The position numbers and the translations under genes are program-made. A stretch of DNA of 64,000 bases, from the NCBI GenBank assembly GCA_964036155.1, contig OZ038422.1, positions 18,995,201 through 19,059,200 on the forward strand, written 5' to 3'. The notes under the pieces were generated by a model, which made no database searches, was not told the DNA's origin, and was given only the letters and a program-made list of their open reading frames with translations. This stretch comes from Diploscapter coronatus. Lineage: Eukaryota > Nematoda > Chromadorea > Rhabditida > Rhabditidae. Shown in pieces: positions 12,936 through 25,207 of the stretch (position 1 is the first letter of the stretch; each line of letters opens with the position of its first letter).

Positions 12936-14560
12936 CTAATTTGAATCCATATACATGTAATAAAAAGCTAACCATTTGAAGGGTCGAATTAGCCTTTCTA
13001 GCTGTTCATTTAGCATTTTTCGATATTCCGTACTTCGTGCATAGCAGACATAGAAGTTTTGAGACTCGCAAAGCATCGCGTAGAACACCTAAGATCGTTT
13101 ATAATTGAAGCCTTTGAATAAGATACCAATTGGATCAGAAAATTATAAATAAAAATTAGCAGAATTTACCGAACAGATCTTCTCGTCTTAGCTATCAATT
13201 AGAAGGGTAGGCTATGACAAATTGCAGGTTAATAAGGTTTTTACTTACGTTATAATCTTGATTCAATGCGACTATAGCAGGATCGACACCTATAATAATT
13301 TTAACAGCGAAACATCAAAGTAGCAAGGTAAATGAACCTGCAAATCTAAGAATATTCGCAATGGCAGTGCCGCTAAATCGGGTGATTAGAAAAACGACGA
13401 GAATGACTTTCAGGCTCCGTAAGCCCTTCTTGTCGATGTCGTGGTTCGTTGACTTGTTTCGAGAACCTAAATATGAATAGCTGAATTCAAACTTTATGAG
13501 AAATACTGAATTCTCTTTGTTAATAGTCCGAATACAATGCAGTAGGAAGCAACAGTGATTCCACAGGCAACGAGAGCCACGAAATACCAGTAAATATTGG
13601 CTGTGGTTTGAAGAGAACTCGGGGGATTGCACAACTTGATGACTTCACGGTCCAGATAAAGAAATCCCAGAAGGACGGTCGATGATCCGTATACTATGGT
13701 TGGACATGATATATAGAAGCAATACCGGCAATTTGGACTGAATTTATGTCTGGAATTAAGATTATTTTTACTCTTTGATATATGGAAATTAACATCAAAC
13801 AATCTCCATTTCAATGGTAAAAGTAAAAAGAACGAATTTTGATTAGACTTAAATTCAAACAATTTTCGGAGTTAAATTTCGATGCTTGCTTTTAAAAGTG
13901 ATCATTTTCTATAACGTCCTGATGAGCAGAGTTAAAATGATAGGGAAATAAACTTCGTATCTCAGTTTTCATGAAAAAGTGCAAAACTTACGTAATTGGA
14001 ATGATAATTGACAACAACAAATCAACTGCCAAAGTGGCTAGTAGTCCAGTTTGCATACATTGAAAGAATACAAATACGACAAGAATATGGAAGCAGTCAT
14101 CCCGATAGACGACTGAATGAGTCAGTGTGAAACTGATTCCGATCCATTCAAAAGCTATGCACAGACTCTGTGCTGTTGCCAGCATTGTTAGCAATATTCC
14201 TAGCAAATTATTTTTTCTCCATTAATCGTGAAAATACGAGGTGAGTCGAGAGTTCTTCCAAAACTTGAGTATCTTCACAGGAATTTTTCAGGTAAAGTTT
14301 GATATAAACGAATGTTTAAAAATGCAATTGCAGAAATATTGAATATAATAAAAAATTCTTCAATCAACCAAATACTCACCATATTTGGTTCTTAGGGTAG
14401 GTTTTCTAGTGTGCAACCATATTAAGTTTAGGTTGCCAAACAGTCCAACGATAGTCAAAATAGCCACTCCCGAATAGATGATCTTCTTGTGAAAGGCATA
14501 ATCAAACTGAATCATCGTCATATTAGATGTCATCGTGGTAGTCATATTTTCTGCTAACAT
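12936..14560 (-). CDS. Nematode 7TM chemoreceptor, Srsx-like
   Basis: This is a rhodopsin-like G-protein-coupled receptor of the kind expanded in nematode chemosensory neurons. Exons: 14560-14380, 14199-13992, 13749-13507, 13480-13338, 13289-13249, 13088-12936. With this model the sum is 969 nt (322 aa). Srsx-like features are TM1 ending GLFGNLNLIWL, the TM3 end LAVDLLLSIIIPI, the stretch LLGFYLDREVIKLCNPP-like after TM4 (GFLYLDREVIKLCNPP), a TM6 preceded by KKGLRSLKVILVV, and the C-terminal NFYVCYARSTEYRKML typical of TM7 ends. The N-terminus is Thr/Met-rich with possible N-glycosylation sites. The exon 3 to exon 4 junction is abnormal: a 26-nt intron (13481-13506) keeps the frame, whereas a 40-nt intron using the acceptor at 13467 breaks it. 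All other junctions are standard and in phase, so either a tiny intron or a one-gene lesion is present. Confidence 0.85.
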
Positions 14561-16744
14561 TATTTAGCCCAGCAATGTTGATAAAATTTATTTCGTTTCT
14601 AAAATTCAGATTCAAAATGCATATACTTCGTGAAAAATAATATCAAACAAATAAGAATTAATTAAGTTGCTAGCTAAAAAGAAATTTATCATAAGATTAT
14701 GTTGAATAAGAATTCGTTTGAAGATTGATAACAAATTAATTTATTTCCAAAAAAATTACCTATGGTAGAAAACTATGGTCTGTTGTATTTACAGATAAAT
14801 GATAGACACAGACGGGTGTATTTACAAACGGATCTTTCTCTTACTTCTCTATTTTTCCCTACATTCCCTACTCTTTATATCCGCCTGTAAATACAGAAAG
14901 CCGAAAATTATAGATCTTATGATAATGAATATCTTACTGGAGTCATCGGAAAGTCGAAGTAACTCGGTAATAAAGGAGTACAATTAAATTCAATACATTT
15001 GATCAATTAGACTCATCTATTTAGATAAATTTAAACTTATTAACTCATCTCTTACTTTTAAAATAAATTGCAGTACAGTTGTTTGCCAGGTGGTCTAAAT
15101 TTAAATAATGACCATTTTCTAAATCTTTTAAGAGCTACCCGTATAGGAATTAGAACTGGAGTTTGCTAAAACGGCCTGAGAAAATTATATATGATAAATA
15201 AATTGGATAAAAATTATATGTGATTTCTGATTTCCATAAACAATATGTGAATTATGTTATCATGATTAGAGCATACTAGTACTTGAATACTGAGGTTATA
15301 GTTGAAGCTTATTAATGACAAAAATAACTGCTTATTTGTCTAATATACATAAACAAAGAAAATTGGATAAATTCGAAAAAATCAACTCAAATATAATCTT
15401 AGTAAATGATTCGGAAATACTGGCATAAATTAAGTGAAAAACTATTTTGAAAAATTGCAGAACACATTTGTAGTAATAAACTAGCATATTTTTACGATGT
15501 GTCGTCCATGTTTCACATATCGATGGCCCAAAATTGGATGCTTCTCTAAAGATGAAATTGAATCTTGCATCTGAAATTGAATTTCATTAATTAGTTCTTT
15601 ACTCTTTAGAAGAAATTGAACTGTACATATAATAATTGAATGGATTTGAATAAAAAAAGCAATAAGAATGACAAACTATAGGCAATAGCTAGTTTCGAAA
15701 TAATATTACTTGAATATCTAATTGTGCAACTTTAATCTAGTATTTCGCAATTAATAAGTGCCGTAAATTGAGTGATTTCATGTGCGTATGTAAAGATGTA
15801 GAGAGAGCAAGTAGGATAAAATTTTTGAAGCGGATTTCGTTAAGATTTTTTTCACCTGGGATACCATACAAATAAAGGGTTTTCATGAGTAAGTTTCTTT
15901 GGCAAAAATGTGCCCGAGGAATAGGTGAACAACTTTCCTTCCTTCATATCCCGCGAATTCGCAACAAAACCAGTCAAATCGGCTTTCAAAGTTTCAAAAT
16001 GCAAAATAAACGACATTTTGGATCACACTCATCAAATTCCCCAACGGTTTATGATGAATTGAAGCCTTGGGGTCATTTTTAGACAGGAACCATGCATAAA
16101 GAGACCTTGTCATGCCGATTTTGTATTCTCCCGCTGTAAAATGAAAATTTGGATAAATTATTTTGACATTCAGGCAAAAAATGCACCCATTTTCATTCAT
16201 TTCTACAATTATTCCAGCTCAACCTTGTTGCTCCCCTTCTCTAATTAGCGAGAAATGACGGGAAAAATGACAATTTTCAACATTTTGCAGTCGTTTGAAT
16301 TTATTCAAATCCTGAACGCGAACTCGGAAGACGTTTTCTCGACGTCATAACTTTCTATGGGATTATCCCTTTTAAAACTGATAAAAATCATCAATTGATA
16401 AAAATCGGGCTTCCGTATTATCTCGCTTCTATTAATCAAGCTTCATATTCCAAAGCCCAATTGCGCTCTCTATGCATATGCATGTAATTTTATCATATTC
16501 TACGCTAAAATTATATTCCTTTCCTGTCGAACTGCGTCTCATTTCCTATTCTCACAATCACACAATCACATCCAAACTAGGATATTTTTCCACAAACTCA
16601 GTTATTCGCTTTCGTTCCCAGGCACACCCACAATCCATATTTCTCTCATAAACCTTCCTACACAATGGATATATTGTATTTTACATTTGAATGACTAGTT
16701 AATTTGTAATTACTCACTTCAAGTTATCCACTACTGACTCTGGT
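14561..16744. other. Intergenic region, divergent between two genes
   Basis: No gene is supported. The flanking genes diverge, so both promoters should lie here. About 670 bp of it is the MITE at 15801-16470. Confidence 0.5.
15801..16470. repeat. 670-bp MITE, GAGRGCGCAAG family, TA-flanked
   Basis: The left end is TA-GAGAGAGCAAGT and the right end TTGCGCTCTC-TA. The short open frames inside on both strands do not resemble a transposase. It is one of the two long members of the family. Confidence 0.7.
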
Positions 16745-19700
16745 ATGACGCCTCAAATATTCGTAATCGTACTATTCTCTCTTATTCCAGATATTTATTG
16801 CACAGGTTTGTCATCGTTTCGTATAAATTTAAATTTGTTTTAAAACTTCAGATTGCAATATAACAGGTAGCCTTTCACAGCTTCCTCTGAACTGCACAAA
16901 GTTAATAGGATCGCTAGTAATTACGACGGAAACGTATGATGTAAGTTATGATAAAAATAATTTTAGCAAACTATAATAGCTTCATTGCTACTCTGCAATA
17001 CGTAAGATAGAAACACCAGACAAAAAATCGACAATTTGAAAATGGTATAATGACGGAATGTCGTAATGCGAAACAATAAAATACCTTCATAAATTTAAAA
17101 TAGTGATGAAACGATGGAGTGAAATAGTAACTGGTAGGAATTATTTGAGAAAATGAAGGATTCACTCATTTGACCATTTTTCATTGAGTCATTTCGCAAT
17201 CTCCAAACTGTCGAAAATTCTTATCCTTCCGTCTTTACAATTCGGTGTAATATTTTTTGTTGGCACCCAGTATTTGACGGAACGCTTTCTAATAAAGTAC
17301 GGCAGACTTTTCATAAAGTAATAATAATTAGATGATTTTCCATTGAAAACGTCGATATCCTCAAATTTATTCATGTTGTCCACAGTTGAGTGGATTTAGA
17401 TATCAGAGGATTCAAAAAAACTTTTCTCCGGAATGTGAAAAATACGACAGCTACTATTTGGATAGATGACAGGATGATGAGATATATTTCTTCCTATCCT
17501 ATTTGGTCTTATCTTTACTTTTCTCACCTATCCTTAACCCTAGATCTCGTCATCCGTCGTCATTTCGAATAGAAATTGCCGGGAAACAAAATATGAAAAA
17601 GAAATAAACGGAATGATGTGAAATATCATGATGACGAAGAAAGAAAAATCGTGCCTTATCTTAATAGAAAATGTGTCGTATTTTACAAACTGCCTTTCTT
17701 GTTATATCATTAAGATGCATTTGAATAGTTTTTAAATGCAGAATCGCATTTTTAATTTTAGGCAGCCAGTCGGTTATATTCTGTAACAGAATTAGATGGC
17801 TGTTTGACAGTGAATGGCTCCATTTTGACGAATCTGAACTTTCTGTCGAATCTGCAGTCCATTAATTGTTCATCCTCAGGTATATGACTCACTGAGTCAA
17901 CCATCTTGCGTTCTCCCTAATTTGCCCCGTTTCTTCTGCATTGTGTGCTGTGTGGGTTCGCACAAAAAGCAATGAAAAAGTGGCTGTGTTGCTTGGCGAC
18001 GCGGCAATTAGATATGATGAAATACATGGAAAGTTCGAAAGAATGAATGCAAAAATGACTGCGAAACATGAAAAGGGCAAAATCCAGCTGAGTTTTTCTG
18101 CACCTTGAATGGGAATATAATATTGATGAATTCTTGAACTGAAAACGTGGCATTTTGTAGATCAAACGGCCATTTACATTGGCAACAGCCGGAATCTCAC
18201 ACAACTCAATCTGACAAGTCTTACGGTATAAATAATTCCAGTTATGCGAAATCTAAAATGTCTCAGACAATCGTCCCGTCATCAAATACAAATGTGCCTT
18301 CGATTTTAATCGAGAAAAATGGCAGACTTTGCCTAACGACTCAAGAAAATGAACTGTTCATTTCCGTGCCGAGATATAAAAACAAACAGACGGTCGTTTG
18401 TGGATCGAATGGTGGGAACATTTTTCAGTTTAAGAGAACTTTGCATAATTGCGCTCAGATATGAATTTCGATTTTATAATATACCTAAAATTGATAATTT
18501 TCTGTAAATATGCAAAGCTTATCGACTGCATCATGAATAAGGAGTTTTAAAATTTGAAAAATCGGATTAAGGAGTTGTTTCTAAAATTTTCTCGAAGTAG
18601 GAACTCTCTTTCATTTATGATCGTCATTTTTTGATTACCGTTAAAAGTCAATTAAAATCAGTGACAAATATCCGCAAGCGATAATGATAATAGGGAAATA
18701 TTTAGAGACCCATTGTTGGCTACCAAGTGGAGTGTCATATTTTACAGAATCTAATTTACCAGCAGGATGCCATATTCTGACAGCTGGATTGTGGTTGTCG
18801 GGCATTTTTCAAAACGATTGTAAGCTCATTGATATTCATTATCCGAAAGGTTATCCAAACAGTTCAGCCCTGCGAATTCGATTATCGACAATTCGAGAAA
18901 TTTATGGCCTCGTCAACATTGCTCAGACACAACTCACAGAAATTGACATGCCCGCGCTAAGGAGGATCGTTAATTTCGACTACGGTACCTTTGATTTTTA
19001 CAGATAACCTCAATTTAAGAATTTTTTTATTCTAAATCAATGGTCAAGTAAAGGGAATTTATAAGAACTTCGATAAAATGATTCATGCTTCTTATTTGAA
19101 CTCCATATTTTTCAGAATACGGTCCCGCTCTATTCATCAATCGAAACGACAAACTTGCTAATTTATCACTAGACTCTCTAGAATCAATTGCAGATTCACA
19201 CAATGAAGTGAGTTATAATTAGAGAGTGCAGATGCCCAAATTAGCATTGGCGATTTTTGGCCAAAATTCCGTCAGCGAAGTATAAAACTGGGTTTATTAA
19301 TTGGGGGAGGATTTATTCTGGGCCATTTTGAAAAATCCCGTTTGATTATAGCACTTTCAAAGGCGCTCTATAAGCCTGTATGGCTCAAATTCCACCAAAC
19401 TGGAGTTTGAAAAACCATTTGTGCTCTCTAGCTATAGTTTTAATTCTCACTTTATGAAGCAATGTTTTCCAGACAAGTGTCTACATATCACTAAACCCCG
19501 AGCTTTATCTAACGACAGCTCTTTGCGACGTATTTTCCAACTTTACAAATGTCTTGATAGGTCAGAATTTACGCGACTGTGAAGGTACGAAGAAATAAAT
19601 TTGAAAAATATTACAAGAGTGAATTTCCAGAATCAGATCTGATCAATGAATTGGATAAGACAGATAAGACTGCAGCGAATCCAAACAGTGCATCTTTCGG

Positions 19701-19779
19701 ATATATTTTCACCATATCTATGCTCGTCTTTGTTGTACATATCGAAAATTGCTATTTAGGAATCTCTTTATTCTCATAA
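16745..19779 (+). CDS. Secreted or membrane-anchored receptor-L-domain protein (IRLD-like)
   Basis: Exons: 16745-16805, 16852-16940, 17762-17879, 18161-18225, 18267-18427, 18662-18984, 19116-19207, 19473-19584, 19631-19779, summing to 1170 nt (389 aa). A signal peptide (MTPQIFVIVLFSLIPD) is followed by a first L-domain-like repeat with CTKLIGSLVI, LDGCLTVNGS and NGRLCLTT. A second repeat has GCHILTAGLWLSG, STIREIYGLVNI and LYLTTALCDVF. The tail carries a hydrophobic segment (FGYIFTISMLVFVV) suggesting a TM or anchor signal. The arrangement resembles the ectodomain of insulin/EGF receptors without furin-like region or kinase, as in the C. elegans irld family. A ligand-binding or decoy role is inference. 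The junction 18427/18662 was chosen for phase and is the least certain. Confidence 0.75.
19222..19428. repeat. 207-bp MITE, GAGRGCGCAAG family, TA-flanked
   Basis: The left end is TA-GAGAGTGCAGATG and the right end CATTTGTGCTCTC-TA. It sits in an intron of the L-domain gene and makes up most of that intron. Confidence 0.7.
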
Positions 19780-20205
19780 GTTTATCTATCATTCTATAAA
19801 GTATGTGTATAAATATGGAATTTTTAGAAAATATAAATTTGACAAAGTAGAATTGCCCTCGAATTTTTGCCAAAGTGAAGAAGCGAAAATTCGTAGAATT
19901 GATCCGCTAGCGATTATTTTCTATTGATAATCACAAGTTCTAACGAATCGAAAAGTCGGAAATTGACATAAACAAAGTTAGAAAAATGGAGAATGAAGAT
20001 GAGAGAATACATGTTTTCGTGACAAATGACTCGTTTAAACAGTTGCCTGAAGCAGCTCGAATTAGTGCACTTGGGTAATCGGGTTTGATTATTTGGAAGG
20101 GTAATGTGATAAAGCTATGATAGAAGAGAATCAGCGCATAAAATAATATTGGGCTAAAATGTGAACGTTTGATCGAAATAATACTGACGATATTGATTTG
20201 GGGAA
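19780..20205. other. Short convergent intergenic region
   Basis: The L-domain gene and the carbonic anhydrase gene converge here. I see no gene and no clear polyadenylation motif pair. Confidence 0.5.
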
Positions 20206-22519
20206 TCACAAGTAAACGTTAGAATTGCTGCCGGCCTTGCTGCAGCGGACAGTTCTGCCGCACACGTCCTGACAACTGCGGTAATTGGCTGGAGTGATCT
20301 TACGAAGGATGGATAACTAAATTTCATCAACCTTATATCATCTACTCAACTTCGTTTATTACCTGCTGGTCAGAAATATTAACAGGTGTTAAGAAGACAG
20401 TCCAAATGACAGATTCCAAATATGGAGGAGTAGTCAAACTGCCAAGATAGGTGACGAAATCGCGTTTGTCTACAAAATATTGAGCTTTAACATGAGTTGA
20501 AGGATAGAAATGCTTACTCGAAGAAGGCAAGAGTCCTTCCCAAGAATAGCCTTTCGGCATCGGCACTGGTTTGTCATTTCCAATGCCTTTCTTCACGGTA
20601 TCAATTAGAATTTCATAGTTTGGATTGTGATCACCTTTCTGCAAAGGAATAATTTTGAACTCATACAATTCAATTAAAATCACTATTCATTACAGCGTAA
20701 TAATTGTTGTTTTTCCTATTTTTGATGTAATAATAAATTTGAATAGTTTCGATAAAGTAGAAATTTTACCTCTAGCAGAACTCCAATCACAGCAAGACCA
20801 TCATCCTTTTCGGCTGCCTCAGCGAATGAGCCATATTTCGTGTTGTAGAACACAAAATGGACCTAAAATATAGGTATTCACGAAAGATTTTCTACCACGT
20901 TTCTCCTAATTTTATGTTCATATTTTCAGCTACTGATGTATAGATATTCTCGTAATATCTTTTTATAGCGCATTTTCCTATCTTAATGAAAACGACATTA
21001 CATATCAATAATCCATAATGTAATTTATCAAATGCAGAAAATGAAAATCTATTTCGATATTTTTATTTTTATATTCTATATTTTTGTTGGAATATGAGCA
21101 TTTGGAGTTGCACAAAAGAGCGAATTTGGAGGAATTGAAGCAGAAGGGCTGCAGATTATCAAAAACTCGTGCAAAATTTCTGAATTCAGAAAATTATGCG
21201 ATTTTACACACCACTGCAAATGATAATTTGATTAGGACTTTATGCTAGCACTTCAAAGTATAATTCTCACCTCAGCCGCGTATTTCTTTCCATCGATAGT
21301 GTGCTCGCTTCCACAACTGGCATCCTGCCCCCAGTGTGCATGGAATTGGGCGAATTCATAGACATCCTTCAGGTAGGGGGACGAAAAGGCTGAATGGCAA
21401 ATATATTGCAGAGATCAGAGCTCGAATGCATGTAAAATGCATGAGTCACAAAGGAGATTTTGTGTGTGAATTATTACTCAGCACGAAAAACTCCCTATAG
21501 GCATCGAGCGATATCAATGGGCAGTTTTTTATTGAGTATTTGAATTTTTATGGATTTTTGAATTCACCATAAAGCATATTGAAAGGTTATTTTTCGACAA
21601 TCTAAAAATATCATTTCATCAAATAGCAGAAAGAAAGGACAAATCATGCAGTGATTTTATCCATTTTCTATTCAACTCTGCCTGTCATGAGATTCCCAGA
21701 CTGCCATACTTTCGTGTTTGTCAGCTTTTTTTAAATCTTGAATGAGTCTGCTTACTGGATTTACAATTTCTTCCCGGGTTGACTCGGAATCCAGTGGAGG
21801 TGCAAATTAGATCACTGCAATCCCCAGATTTACAATCGATGTTCAGAGAATCTGCCTGCAAATCAGCTAGTTTGATGGGGAATGAAACAAGCCACTGATT
21901 GCATCATCACATGTTCTCATGTGCATGTGGTTGAAATATGAGTTGGAGCGACACACTCTCAGATGTTCTTTCATTTCTCAAAACTATTAATATGCGATTA
22001 TTTTTCATTTCCGAACTTTACATGTGCATAAAAAGTGATTTTAGATCAAAATAAAATTTGAAAGTAGCGACATATGAAATTAAAGGACAATTAAGTAGAA
22101 AATTGAGACCAAACTAATTCATCTGTATCAAAATTATTATGTCATTACTTTAAAAAAAAAGAAAAGAAAACTTTCTAAAATTGATAAACTGAACTCTTCG
22201 CCGCTTAAAATAAATTGCATCTATCCTTAAAGAAGTCCGAGATGGGTAACTTTTGTCTATACTATTTCGTGTATTATGGCAAATTTTGCATAGGTTCAAA
22301 AGATGAAGATCCTATTTACAATAAAATTTCATGTATGATTAAAAAACAAACTCGATGAACTACCTTGCATTCCTTGGGATCATGGCACAGATCGTTAGTT
22401 CGGATGTCGATGGGAGACTGACGAGGAGTGGGAGCTAAATGTCTGTGTTTAGGCAGAGTGGAAGTGGACACATTGTTCGCGCAAGCCGAGTGTCTTCGCT
22501 CGTGCAGAGCTTGTGGCAT
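20206..22519 (-). CDS. Alpha-carbonic anhydrase
   Basis: The enzyme should interconvert CO2 and bicarbonate using a His-bound zinc. Exons: 22519-22364, 21855-21756, 21389-21271, 20862-20770, 20638-20518, 20469-20363, 20316-20206, summing to 807 nt (268 aa). Family motifs run in order: RQSPIDI, EFAQFHAHWG, CGSEHTIDGKKYAAEVHFV, LAVIGVLLE, YLGSLTTPPYLESVIW and ISDQQLSILR. The zinc ligands equivalent to His94, His96 and His119 are all visible (FHAHWG, AEVHFV), as is the Thr of SLTTPP. Odd points: the usual Trp-rich N-terminal lid before QSPIDI is absent from this model, and the common Cys after TTPP is Tyr. There is no convincing signal peptide from 22519, and the frame is open upstream to a TTG at 22615, so the true start or an upstream exon is unresolved. 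Confidence 0.9.
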
Positions 22520-22532
22520 TTCGACTGACCCT

Positions 22533-22565
22533 TTCTGTCTGTCTGTCTGACTGACTGACTGACTA
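22533..22565. repeat. Tetranucleotide repeat (CTGT/GACT)
   Basis: A run of CTGT units changes into GACT units immediately upstream of the chosen carbonic anhydrase start, in its 5' leader. A related CAGT run lies at 23461-23477. Length variation is likely here. Confidence 0.8.
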
Positions 22566-22635
22566 AATGCTTGGGAATATGGGCGGGATCTTTTCGACTC
22601 TTCTACTATGGACAAAGTGACAAAAGCTCAGCTTG

Positions 22636-22661
22636 CTCCCCCCTCCCCCCCCCCCTCTCTT
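22636..22661. repeat. C-rich homopolymer tract
   Basis: This is a nearly pure run of C on the + strand interrupted by single T residues, lying between the carbonic anhydrase leader and the Lys-rich ORF. It is G-rich on the - strand, the coding strand of both neighbours. Confidence 0.8.
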
Positions 22662-22741
22662 TCTCTAATCCTCGTCCTTTCCCCTTCCTCTTTAATTTTC
22701 ACAGCTTATGACGCAACTTCAAAATGGGCCAAGCAATGCCT

Positions 22742-23086
22742 TTAGGGAGATAGTTGGCTGTTTTTGGTAATGAAAATCTCGCGAAAGCTGATCTGCCTTC
22801 TGGAAAGAATACCTTTGCTGGTCCTCTTCCTCTTCGGGGTTTGAGCCTTGTTTCGAGAGCAGTTGGACGACTCCAGTTTCGAATTCCTCTTTGTTTGTTT
22901 AACTGCCAGGGCTTTTGCCTTTGCCATCGCAGCGCGTTTCCCTCTTCTCTTCCCAATTGTCTGCTGCTTCAACTTCTTGCCTACACCCCCCGATTTCCCC
23001 TTCATTCCTCTGGTGCCTCTGATTGATGGATCGGCTGCTCGTTGGGTCGTCGATTTTTTCGATTTCTTAGCGGGAATTTTCGGCAT
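22742..23086 (-). CDS. Possible small Lys/Arg-rich basic protein
   Basis: A single open frame of 114 codons starts at an ATG (MPKIPAKKSKKSTTQ) and is dominated by Lys, Arg, Ala, Ser and Thr. Stretches such as KGKSGGVGKKLK and GKRRGKRAAMAKAKA recall histone-H1 tails or other DNA- or RNA-binding basic proteins. I do not recognise a family. In favour are a proper ATG, frequent AAG as well as AAA for Lys, and length. Against it, a second frame on the same strand is also open over part of it, and the region is compositionally biased. It is in the same orientation as, and close upstream of, the carbonic anhydrase gene. Confidence 0.35.
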   Translation of the reverse strand: MPKIPAKKSKKSTTQRAADPSIRGTRGMKGKSGGVGKKLKQQTIGKRRGKRAAMAKAKALAVKQTKRNSKLESSNCSRNKAQTPKRKRTSKGILSRRQISFREIFITKNSQLSP

Positions 23087-25166
23087 TTCGATTCAGTTTT
23101 CAGCTGGTCGCATGTAAATGTTGGAATACCACGCAGAGAATGGGGGATGAAAATGGAAATGGAAATGGAAATGAATTGAATAAAAAAGGGAAGGAGAATA
23201 AGCTGCAAGGAGGAATGGAGTAGTAGGAAGGAGGAAAGGCTTGTGCTCTGCCCGAGGGTAGAATGAGGGAGGGAAAGGGGAGAATGAAGAGGCTCACTCT
23301 TTTACCGAGGCAAGAAGGACTCGTGAAATCAAGGCTTCGTCTATCCGCTCTACACACTTTTCCCTTTGCCTTTCTCTCGCAGCTTTGACGTGTATTTGGA
23401 ATGTGCTGGCTGCATTCTTTGCATGAACAGCTGAGTCCCGCTGCCCTTGCTCCATTGCCTCAGTCAGTCAGTCAGTCTGCTTGTCGTTTGCAAAGTGACT
23501 TCCGGAGAGGATTTTCTCAGACCGAAATGCAAATCAACGTGTCACAAGCCATGGATAGAATAATTTGAACGGACTTACTCATTGCAATTGACGGTGAGTA
23601 CGAGAGAAAATTGGAATGAGCGAATTAGTTGAGGGAATGTGAGGATCTGAAATGATGCAATGTTGGCACAACAAACTGATCAACGGGGATAATAAATCGA
23701 AGAGTGAAATGAACAGATCAAAGATATTGGAAAGGTGAACAAAGGCAGAACAGAGAACAGCTGCCTGTTGGGAGTGCGAAACGAGTGAATGAGAAACAGA
23801 CCAAGTCAGAGTGATTCCCAGTCACGTTGGCCCTATTTTATATTTATGCCGATAGGGAGTTACAGGGAATTGGAAGGGAGAAGGGGAAAGGGGTGGAGAT
23901 TGTATGACAGAGATCAGCAAAGGGAGGGGAGAGAGGAGTCATGACATCGATATGACTGACTGACAGAGAAATAGAGATGGAGAAATCAACAGTCTGCAAA
24001 CAGAACAACAGACTGAAAGAACACCTAGAGATGAAGATGAAACGATGAAAATACGATAAAATCAAATGACCCCAACCGAGGCAAAAAGAAAAACCGACCA
24101 ATTCCTTCTCTCTTCCCTCCTCCCTTCAATATTTTTTTCTGTTCTCTGAAATAACCCGAATATGATTATTCCAGTTTTATTGACATACAAACATGAAATC
24201 ACGGCTGTCATTCGCCATTTCGAGAATGTGCTGAAACACGCTTCGACCAGCAATAAATCAACTCGATTAAAAACCAAACAACCAAAAATGATGAAATTAT
24301 TGCCGTGTCAAAATTTCTATAAATAATATCGTAAAAATTTCAATAGGGATATGCTTTAATTTTGTAAATGTAACTGAATCATCATATATGATTAAAAATT
24401 AACAATTCGTATATTTTTGCCCTATCAGAACGAGCTTCATCCTTTATATTTTCTTATTTAACGACTTTTAAAAGTCTACCAAATAAGACTAATTACATTA
24501 TTTGACGCTAATTGACGGGGAATGGTGAAACACATAGATCAATCAAAACAAATGAGGACAAAAAATATACAAGAAATGACTAGTTAAAAACAAGAAATTA
24601 GTCAACGAAGAGAAGCTGAGTAGTTACATCAGAGATCGGCGAATAACAGAGAATATGACTGAATGAATTCACAGAACGATCGGAATCACTCCCATTTTCA
24701 TGAGATTACGAAATTCTTTTGCAGCAAAACTTCAAGAACTTCCCGAATTTATGACAAAATTTACAGCCGCTCGCATAGCAAAGGCGAGTTGTTTATGCTT
24801 TTTCAATATATTCTTTGTAAGATTATTTATTTGCAAAGTGTATACACAACTCCTTTTCCAATTTTCTCCGAACATTAAGTTTTCGGTCAAATTTCCAAAG
24901 ATGAAATTTCAATGGTTTAAGAGTCGAGTTAACATTCGATCTGTCACAAATACATCATTTAGATCATTTATCAAATTAGCGAATTTCCCTGACAAAGTCG
25001 CATCTTTGCTGCTATCTTTTTCGACAATCTTTAATATCGTTCTTCTCTGTATTTTCCCTAACACTCCATTTTCATCTCTTCTCCATTTCATGACGATTTT
25101 GCACATGGTCTACCCTATGAGAGCTGTTTGCAAGTTCAATTTTCGATAGACGAGACAAAACATTTA

Positions 25167-25207
25167 GAGGTGATGTAAAAATTATTGGGTAAATTTTTGC
25201 ACGGTCC
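25167..25207. repeat. 41-bp TA-flanked hairpin, GGTGATGTAAAATTAC family
   Basis: GAGGTGATGTAAAAATTA and TAAATTTTTGCACGGTCC face each other with almost no interior, flanked by TA. The arms match the terminal repeats of the element at 26016-26588, so this looks like an extremely deleted copy. Confidence 0.5.

Noticed and set aside
18226..18241. A 16-nt GT-AG interval in the L-domain gene considered as another tiny intron
   Set aside because: Using the next acceptor gives an ordinary 41-nt intron with correct phase, whereas the 16-nt version runs into a stop.
22533..23477. Tetranucleotide and GGAAAT repeats considered as a CRISPR-like or regulatory array
   Set aside because: They are simple tandem repeats without spacers; the organism is a eukaryote.
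24700..25149. 149-codon + strand frame and an opposing 65-codon - strand frame (RTILKIVEKDSSKD)
   Set aside because: The minus frame faintly recalls a Tc1-like transposase start, but no helix-turn-helix, DDE residues or flanking terminal repeats at suitable distance could be found.
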